Origin: Anderseniella sp963698275
Lineage (GTDB): Bacteria; Pseudomonadota; Alphaproteobacteria; Rhizobiales; Aestuariivirgaceae
Length of the DNA: 64,000 bases
Direction of reading: 5' to 3'
NCBI GenBank assembly: GCA_963698275.1
Contig: CAVOQE010000001.1
Coordinates: 868,001 to 932,000 of the forward strand
Shown: piece after piece, positions 59,695 through 64,000 of the stretch
Numbering within the stretch: position 1 is the first letter of the stretch
Layout of the letters: the number at the start of each line of letters is the position of its first letter
Notes under the pieces: generated by a model
Told to the model about the DNA's origin: nothing
What the model saw: only the letters and a program-made list of their open reading frames with translations
Database searches by the model: none
Position numbers and translations under genes: made by a program

Positions 59695-60606
59695 TTATCT
59701 GGTCCGGCGTACAATGCAGACAACAGAGCGGGCTCGCAGCGAATTGCAGATGTCGGCAGCCTGTTTTTGGCTGGCAGCACCGATGCGCGCCGAATAGCGC
59801 CGCCTTGCGCCCATGCTCAGGTTCCTGACCGGCACGACCATCGGCGGTTTTTCCCGTAAATCAGCCGGAAAGTTTCTTTTAACGCGGTTGAAGGTGCGAA
59901 CCGCCGTATTCCGGGAGAAACTCTCGGAAATCAGCACGCCCCAGGGCTGGCGGGCTGCCGATTTGACCGCCAGTCGGATGCGCCCGGGCTTCCGGACAAG
60001 GCCGGGGCAGGCATCGGCAAACGACTTCTTGCCGTCAATCAGCGGGATGGCGTGACGGGCATCCGGCTTTCGCCATTCTTCCGCTGCACGGCCGGTTATG
60101 GAGAAGACATAGTTTTCGGTTTCCAGTGGGATCCTGCCTCCGGCAATGAAGCGTGAGGCTGCGCCTTCGCCGGCATTGTAGGCCACAGCCGCCAGCCCAA
60201 GGTTTCCGAAGCGAACTTTCAGATGGGCGAGGAAATCAATCGACGCCGTCAGGGCCGCTGCCGGATCATATGGATTTTTCAGGCCGCGCCGCTTTGCCGT
60301 GCCGGGGATGAACTGGGCGATGCCCTCAGCACCTGCCGGAGACACCGCATTGGGTGAAAACCGGCTTTCCGCATTGATCAGGCGGGCAATGAAATGCGTA
60401 TTGATACCGCGCCACCTGGAGCGGTTTTCCAGCAATTTGCACACATCGCGGGCAAATGTTGCTTGAGAGACAGCAAGCGGTGCCTGCACAGGCTTCACCC
60501 CGGTTTTGACGGGCCGGGCTGAAGCGCTGGCAGCAAAGCAGATGGCGAGCAGACAAACTGTGAGCTTGCTAACCCATGGCCTTTTGCAGGTTGCGATCAA
60601 CGGCAT
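59695..60606 (-). CDS. lytic transglycosylase (SLT domain)
   Basis: 303 residues from ATG 60606, overlapping the last 38 bases of icd. The signal peptide (WVSKLTVCLLAICFAASASA) is cleaved around residue 30. The SLT domain has catalytic Glu80 (LINAESRFSPNAVSPAGAEGIAQFIPGTAKRRGL) and the GLAAVAYNAGEGAASRFIAGG block. It cleaves murein glycan strands with anhydromuramic acid formation in the periplasm. The C-terminal 100 residues are basic and Arg-rich (RRYSARIGAASQKQAADICNSLRA) and resemble a short SPOR-like segment, which would bind denuded glycan at the septum (tentative). Confidence 0.85.
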   Translation of the reverse strand: MPLIATCKRPWVSKLTVCLLAICFAASASARPVKTGVKPVQAPLAVSQATFARDVCKLLENRSRWRGINTHFIARLINAESRFSPNAVSPAGAEGIAQFIPGTAKRRGLKNPYDPAAALTASIDFLAHLKVRFGNLGLAAVAYNAGEGAASRFIAGGRIPLETENYVFSITGRAAEEWRKPDARHAIPLIDGKKSFADACPGLVRKPGRIRLAVKSAARQPWGVLISESFSRNTAVRTFNRVKRNFPADLREKPPMVVPVRNLSMGARRRYSARIGAASQKQAADICNSLRARSVVCIVRRTR

Positions 60607-61780
60607 CGAGGAAGCCTTGTGTGCTGAGCCATTTCTGGTCAGGTCCAATGAGAACAGCCAGATCCTTGGTCATCTCGCCGCCCTCAACCGTGTCAATGCA
60701 CACCTTCTCCAGTGTGTCGGCAAATGTCGCCAAGGCTGCATTGTCGTCCAGCTTGGCGCGATGGGCAAGGCCACGGGTCCAGGCAAAAATCGAGGCGATG
60801 GAATTGGTCGAGGTTTCCTTGCCTTCCTGGTGCAGGCGATAGTGCCGCGTCACGGTACCATGCGCTGCCTCTGCTTCTACCGTGTCGCCATCAGGCGTCA
60901 TCAGCACCGATGTCATCAGGCCCAGCGATCCAAAACCTTGTGCAACAGTATCCGACTGAACATCGCCGTCATAGTTCTTGCAAGCCCACACATAACCGCC
61001 GGACCACTTCATTGCCGAGGCAACCATGTCGTCAATCAGGCGATGCTCATAGGTGAGACCCGCCTCGGCAAACTTGTCGGTGAATTCAGCCTCGAAAATT
61101 TCCTGGAAGAGGTCCTTGAAGCGGCCGTCATAGGCTTTCAAGATGGTGTTCTTGGTGCTCAGATACACTGGATATCCAAGCGTCAGGCCATAGTTCATCG
61201 ATGCGCGTGCGAAGTCGCGGATGGAATCATCCAGATTGTACATGGCCATGGCCACGCCGGAGCCGGGCGCCTGGAACACTTCGCGTTCGATGACCTTGCC
61301 ATCGTCGCCTTCAAACTTGATGGTCAGCTTGCCTGCGGTCGGGAACCGGAAGTCGGTTGCGCGATACTGATCACCGAAGGCATGACGGCCGACCACGATT
61401 GGCTGGGTCCAGCCCGGCACCAGGCGCGGTACGTTCTGACAGATGATCGGCGCGCGGAAAATAACGCCGCCGAGAATGTTGCGGATGGTGCCGTTCGGCG
61501 ACCGCCACATCTGTTTGAGGCCAAATTCCTCTACCCGCTGTTCATCCGGCGTGATGGTCGCGCATTTGACGCCGACACCGTATTTCTTGATGGCTTCTGC
61601 AGCGTCAATGGTGACCTGATCGTCTGTCTCGTCGCGGTATTCGATGCCGAGATCATAGTATTTCAGGTCGATGTCGAGGTAGGGATGGATCAGCTTGTCC
61701 TTGATGAACTGCCATATGATGCGTGTCATCTCGTCGCCGTCGAGTTCAACAACGGGATTGGCAACCTTGATCTTGGACAT
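60569..61780 (-). CDS. icd: NADP-dependent isocitrate dehydrogenase
   Basis: 403 residues from ATG 61780. The dimeric, eukaryotic-like subfamily: MSKIKVANPVVELDGDEMTRIIWQFIKDKLI, KCATITPDEQRVEEFGLKQMWRSPNGTIRN, VVGRHAFGDQYRATDF, ENDGDVQSD-like NYDGDVQSDTVAQGFGSLGLMTSVL, and AAHGTVTRHYRLHQEGKETSTNSIASIFAWTRGL. It oxidises isocitrate to 2-oxoglutarate with NADPH production. The type and location near recA/alaS are normal for Rhizobiales. Its 3' end overlaps the lytic transglycosylase start. Confidence 0.97.
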   Translation of the reverse strand: MSKIKVANPVVELDGDEMTRIIWQFIKDKLIHPYLDIDLKYYDLGIEYRDETDDQVTIDAAEAIKKYGVGVKCATITPDEQRVEEFGLKQMWRSPNGTIRNILGGVIFRAPIICQNVPRLVPGWTQPIVVGRHAFGDQYRATDFRFPTAGKLTIKFEGDDGKVIEREVFQAPGSGVAMAMYNLDDSIRDFARASMNYGLTLGYPVYLSTKNTILKAYDGRFKDLFQEIFEAEFTDKFAEAGLTYEHRLIDDMVASAMKWSGGYVWACKNYDGDVQSDTVAQGFGSLGLMTSVLMTPDGDTVEAEAAHGTVTRHYRLHQEGKETSTNSIASIFAWTRGLAHRAKLDDNAALATFADTLEKVCIDTVEGGEMTKDLAVLIGPDQKWLSTQGFLDAVDRNLQKAMG

Positions 61781-61927
61781 GGAAATTTAGCCTCGCTATG
61801 TAGGGGGTTGGTGCAGCGCACAACGGAATATGGTGCGCGTCATAGCAAAGCATGCGGTCAAGCGCAAATATGACCATGGGCTAACAAGGAATGTTTTGTC
61901 CAAGGACACAGACAATCCGGTTGCGCA

Positions 61928-62032
61928 TAGATCAGTACGGCTTTTGATTGAATCAATCAAAAGCCGTAAAACTGATCGCTTTCAAAATGCTAGAGCAACT
62001 TTATGGGTTCAATTGAACCCATGTTGCTCTAG
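61928..62032 (-). repeat. two-hairpin interspersed repeat, copy E (inverted)
   Basis: Opposite orientation to A, B and D. Read on the minus strand: CTAGAGCAAC-ATGGGTTCAATTGAACCCAT-AAA-GTTGCTCTAG, linker GCATTTTGAAAGC, then GATCAG...CTGATC around ACGGCTTTTGATTG / CAATCAAAAGCCGT, whose arms pair perfectly. The CTAG border (62029-62032) forms the TAG stop of the PilZ gene. Confidence 0.9.
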
Positions 62033-62490
62033 TCCTGCTCGATAAACTGGATGCCCAGTTCCCGGTCGTCCCGCCAGCAGACCTGGGCTGTCTTCGAGGT
62101 GTTTTCCGGCAGGATGGTCAAATCGAAACAGGACGGCACGGTGACGTCATCACCGAGACGCAGTTTGGCGCCGGCGGACGTGAGATCCCTGATTTCGCAA
62201 GCGACACCTTGTTCCTGGCCTGAATAAACAACCAGGCCCTGCTGGTGTACTCTCTGCCGCGGCTCACTGCGGTCCTCTATATCAACATTCAAACCGGCCT
62301 GCGGCTCGACACCCGGTGCCGCGTCATTGACGGCCGGGATATGAGGTTGATCGCCGTCTGTGCCGGCGAGCTGTGACACATGGGCTTTTTGTTCCACGCC
62401 CTGCGGTGAACGACTGGAAGGGGATGTATTCATTGCCTTCACCCGATCAAGTTGGTGAAGCATACGCTGATGCAGGTCAGTTGCCGTCAT
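62029..62490 (-). CDS. PilZ domain protein
   Basis: 153 residues from ATG 62490. The first 80 residues are polar and probably disordered. The PilZ domain occupies the C-terminal half: EPRQRVHQQGLVVYSGQEQGVACEIRDLTSAGAKLRLGDDV, with the RxxxR-like start (Arg-Gln-Arg-Val-His) and D-x-S/T-x-x-G core (DLTSAGAKLR), ending with CWRDDRELGIQFIE. PilZ domains bind cyclic di-GMP; the first arginine motif here (EPRQRVHQ) is close to but not identical with RxxxR, so binding is likely but not assured. The TAG stop is formed by the border of repeat copy E. Confidence 0.82.
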   Translation of the reverse strand: MTATDLHQRMLHQLDRVKAMNTSPSSRSPQGVEQKAHVSQLAGTDGDQPHIPAVNDAAPGVEPQAGLNVDIEDRSEPRQRVHQQGLVVYSGQEQGVACEIRDLTSAGAKLRLGDDVTVPSCFDLTILPENTSKTAQVCWRDDRELGIQFIEQD

Positions 62491-62644
62491 GTCAGTTAGC
62501 TCGTTCCGGTTGAGGCAGTTCTCAAGCGATTTGTCTCACATGATTGGTGAAAGCCGGGTAAATAATGCGCAGATGTGAACGGCAAACCATGAATTTTCTT
62601 TGAGACTTGTATTTTTCAAGGTCTGGTGTATCGCATACCGCACA

Positions 62645-63463
62645 ATGACAACCGCACAAACAGACAGTGCCAGCAAGCCGGCCGTGGTCCTGGTGAACCC
62701 GCAATTAGGCGAAAACATAGGTACGGCGGCGCGTGCCATGGCCAATTTTGCGCTGGGTGAACTGCACATCGTTGAACCGCGCGACGGCTGGCCCAATGAG
62801 CGCGCGATCAGCGCATCGTCCGGTGCCGTCCAGATCATCGAACAGGCCAGGCTGCACGACACCTGCAAGCAGGCGCTGGACCCGTTCAACCGGGTTTACG
62901 CCACCACTGCTCGTCCGCGCGGCATGACCATGCAGGTCATGACACCACAGGAAGCCGCCGCCGACATGCACACGCGCATCGGCAATGGCGAGCGCGTTGC
63001 GATCATGTTCGGCCGCGAACGCTGGGGCCTGACTAATGAGGAAGTATCGCTGGCTGATGTGATCATCACTGCCCCGGTAGATCCGGAGTTTGCATCGATC
63101 AACATTGCACAGGCTGTCCTGCTGGTCGGGTATGAATGGTACAAACCCATTGCGGCCACCCTCGGCATGGGCACCGATGAACTGCCGGCCATGAGCGGGC
63201 CGGGCCTGAAAATTCGCGGCGCTGAAGGACTGGCCAGCAAGCAGGACCTGCGTGGGTTTTTTGATCACCTGGAAACGGAACTCGAGACAGCCGGGTTTTT
63301 CAAATCCCCGGCCATGCGCCCCGGCATGATGCGCAACCTGCGCAACATGTTCCAGCGCATTGAACTCAGCCTGCAGGAGATCAGAACCCTCAGAGGTGTT
63401 ATCGCATCCTTGACCAGAACCCATCTGCGTCCTCGCAAGACCAATGATGAGGCCGGTGAATGA
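62645..63463 (+). CDS. trmJ: tRNA (cytidine/uridine-2'-O-)-methyltransferase TrmJ
   Basis: 272 residues from ATG 62645. SPOUT-fold RNA methyltransferase of the TrmJ type: VVLVNPQLGENIGTAARAMANFALGELHIVEPRDGWP, SSGAVQIIEQARLHDT, IMFGRERWGLTNEEVSLADVIITAPVDPEFASINIAQAVLLVGYEWY, which holds the AdoMet-binding knot residues. The C-terminal extension (FFDHLETELETAGFF...MFQRIELSLQEIRTLRGVIASL) is the family's helical tail. It 2'-O-methylates position 32 of tRNAs. Stop and start of murI overlap (ATGA), the usual order. Confidence 0.93.
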   Translation: MTTAQTDSASKPAVVLVNPQLGENIGTAARAMANFALGELHIVEPRDGWPNERAISASSGAVQIIEQARLHDTCKQALDPFNRVYATTARPRGMTMQVMTPQEAAADMHTRIGNGERVAIMFGRERWGLTNEEVSLADVIITAPVDPEFASINIAQAVLLVGYEWYKPIAATLGMGTDELPAMSGPGLKIRGAEGLASKQDLRGFFDHLETELETAGFFKSPAMRPGMMRNLRNMFQRIELSLQEIRTLRGVIASLTRTHLRPRKTNDEAGE

Positions 63464-64000
63464 GCAATCGGCGTGCGCGCATTCTGGTTTTTGATTCCGG
63501 TACCGGGGGCTTGAGCGTGACGCATGCGCTGCGCGCGCAATTGCCCGACGCAGACATCATCTACGCAGCAGACACAGCCGCTTTCCCCTATGGCAAATGG
63601 GCGGAGGTGTTATTGGTCCGACGCATATTGCGGGTCATGCGGGACCTGCTGGACCTGGTGAAACCGGATTGCGTGGTTGTTGGCTGCAACACGGCAAGCA
63701 CGCTGGCCCTGGATGTGCTGCGGGAAGAGTTTCAGGTACCGTTCGTGGGCACTGTTCCTGCCATCAAGCCGGCTGCTGCGCAAACCAGAACCGGCGTTAT
63801 CGGCGTGCTGGCGACACCGGGCACGGCCAGGCGTGAATACACCAAAACCCTGATCCATACGTACGCGTTTCATTGCAAGGTGATGCTGCACGGTGCGCCG
63901 CGGCTGGCGGAAATTGCCGAGAAAAAGCTGGCAGGGGAGGATGTGGACCGGGCGGCTCTTCTGGCGGAGATCAGCCCGGTGTTTCGCAACAAGGGCGGTG
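63460..64000 (+). CDS. murI: glutamate racemase (N-terminal part, cut by window edge)
   Basis: About 180 codons from ATG 63460, open to the window end. The first catalytic block is VFDSGTGGLSVTHALRAQLPDADIIYAADTAAFPYGKW (with Asp and the Gly loop), followed by VVVGCNTASTLALDVLREEF, whose Cys is the first of the two catalytic cysteines. It supplies D-glutamate for peptidoglycan. The ATG overlaps the trmJ stop. The C-terminal half with the second catalytic Cys is outside the window. Confidence 0.95.
   Translation, partial: MSNRRARILVFDSGTGGLSVTHALRAQLPDADIIYAADTAAFPYGKWAEVLLVRRILRVMRDLLDLVKPDCVVVGCNTASTLALDVLREEFQVPFVGTVPAIKPAAAQTRTGVIGVLATPGTARREYTKTLIHTYAFHCKVMLHGAPRLAEIAEKKLAGEDVDRAALLAEISPVFRNKGG

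Noticed and set aside
60506..61873. 455-codon plus-strand frame opposite icd
   Set aside because: Icd is full length on the minus strand; the opposite frame is open only because of codon bias.
1..64000. tRNA, rRNA, CRISPR arrays, prophage or intact insertion sequences
   Set aside because: No tRNA T-loop signature in a non-coding region, no spaced direct repeats of CRISPR type, and no transposase or phage structural gene was found. The interspersed repeats are too short to encode a transposase.

Overview
The window looks like chromosomal DNA of a GC-rich alphaproteobacterium, most likely a marine member of the Hyphomicrobiales (Rhizobiales). Support: cckA beside a dksA encoding a single-cysteine DksA and a FliO-like gene; a recA promoter with the alphaproteobacterial SOS operator (GAAC-N7-GAAC); the recA - alaS - icd - pilZ - trmJ - murI neighbourhood; a UPF0314/DUF2585 membrane protein; interspersed two-palindrome repeats resembling rhizobial RIME elements in size and design; and a DMSP demethylase gene (dmdA), a marine trait. 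I saw no tRNA, rRNA, intact insertion sequence, CRISPR array or prophage.

Layout. 1-2 kb: a truncated Old Yellow Enzyme-type demethylase and an MFS carrier. 2-8 kb: EF-hand secreted protein, DUF3179 Tat protein, small secreted protein, TerB-like, ankyrin and TM2 proteins, VWA protein. 8-10 kb: tandem TupA-like ATP-grasp genes. 10-14 kb: DUF302, UPF0314, a ThDP decarboxylase and an M48 protease. 14-20 kb: a membrane-stress type block (DUF2207, LemA, YcjF, YcjX) and a SixA-like phosphatase. 20-26 kb: a hybrid histidine kinase with a divergent single-domain response regulator, an AT-richer TadG-like protein and a second single-domain regulator. 26-30 kb: tctCBA carrier operon. 30-33 kb: P-loop ATPase, metA and a twice-frameshifted dehydratase. 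32.5-35.3 kb: a Slam-type outer-membrane translocon with its probable TbpB-like surface lipoprotein substrate (type 11 secretion pair). 35-39 kb: XRE/DUF2975 pair, two lipoproteins, MoxR ATPase, dksA, FliO-like gene. 39-42 kb: cckA. 42-52.4 kb: amine/amino-acid catabolism and uptake (FAD oxidase, hydrolase, GGCT, amidase, Ldh2-like reductase, polar amino-acid ABC importer, M19 dipeptidase). 52.4-57 kb: recA and alaS. 57-60 kb: dmdA, GFA protein, PhyH dioxygenase. 60-64 kb: lytic transglycosylase, icd, PilZ protein, trmJ, and murI running off the end.

The most unusual signals are: (1) a family of about 105-bp elements (four full copies, one remnant) made of two hairpins, with compensatory base changes in the second hairpin, every copy docked on the 3' end of a gene, and in three cases the element's own border TAG is the stop codon of that gene; (2) the Slam/lipoprotein pair, whose Slam gene carries its signal peptide one frame out, starting at an ATGA overlap with the lipoprotein stop; and (3) a dehydratase coupled to metA by ATGA but broken by two single-base insertions. 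Items 2 and 3 may be real decay or assembly indels; raw reads would decide.
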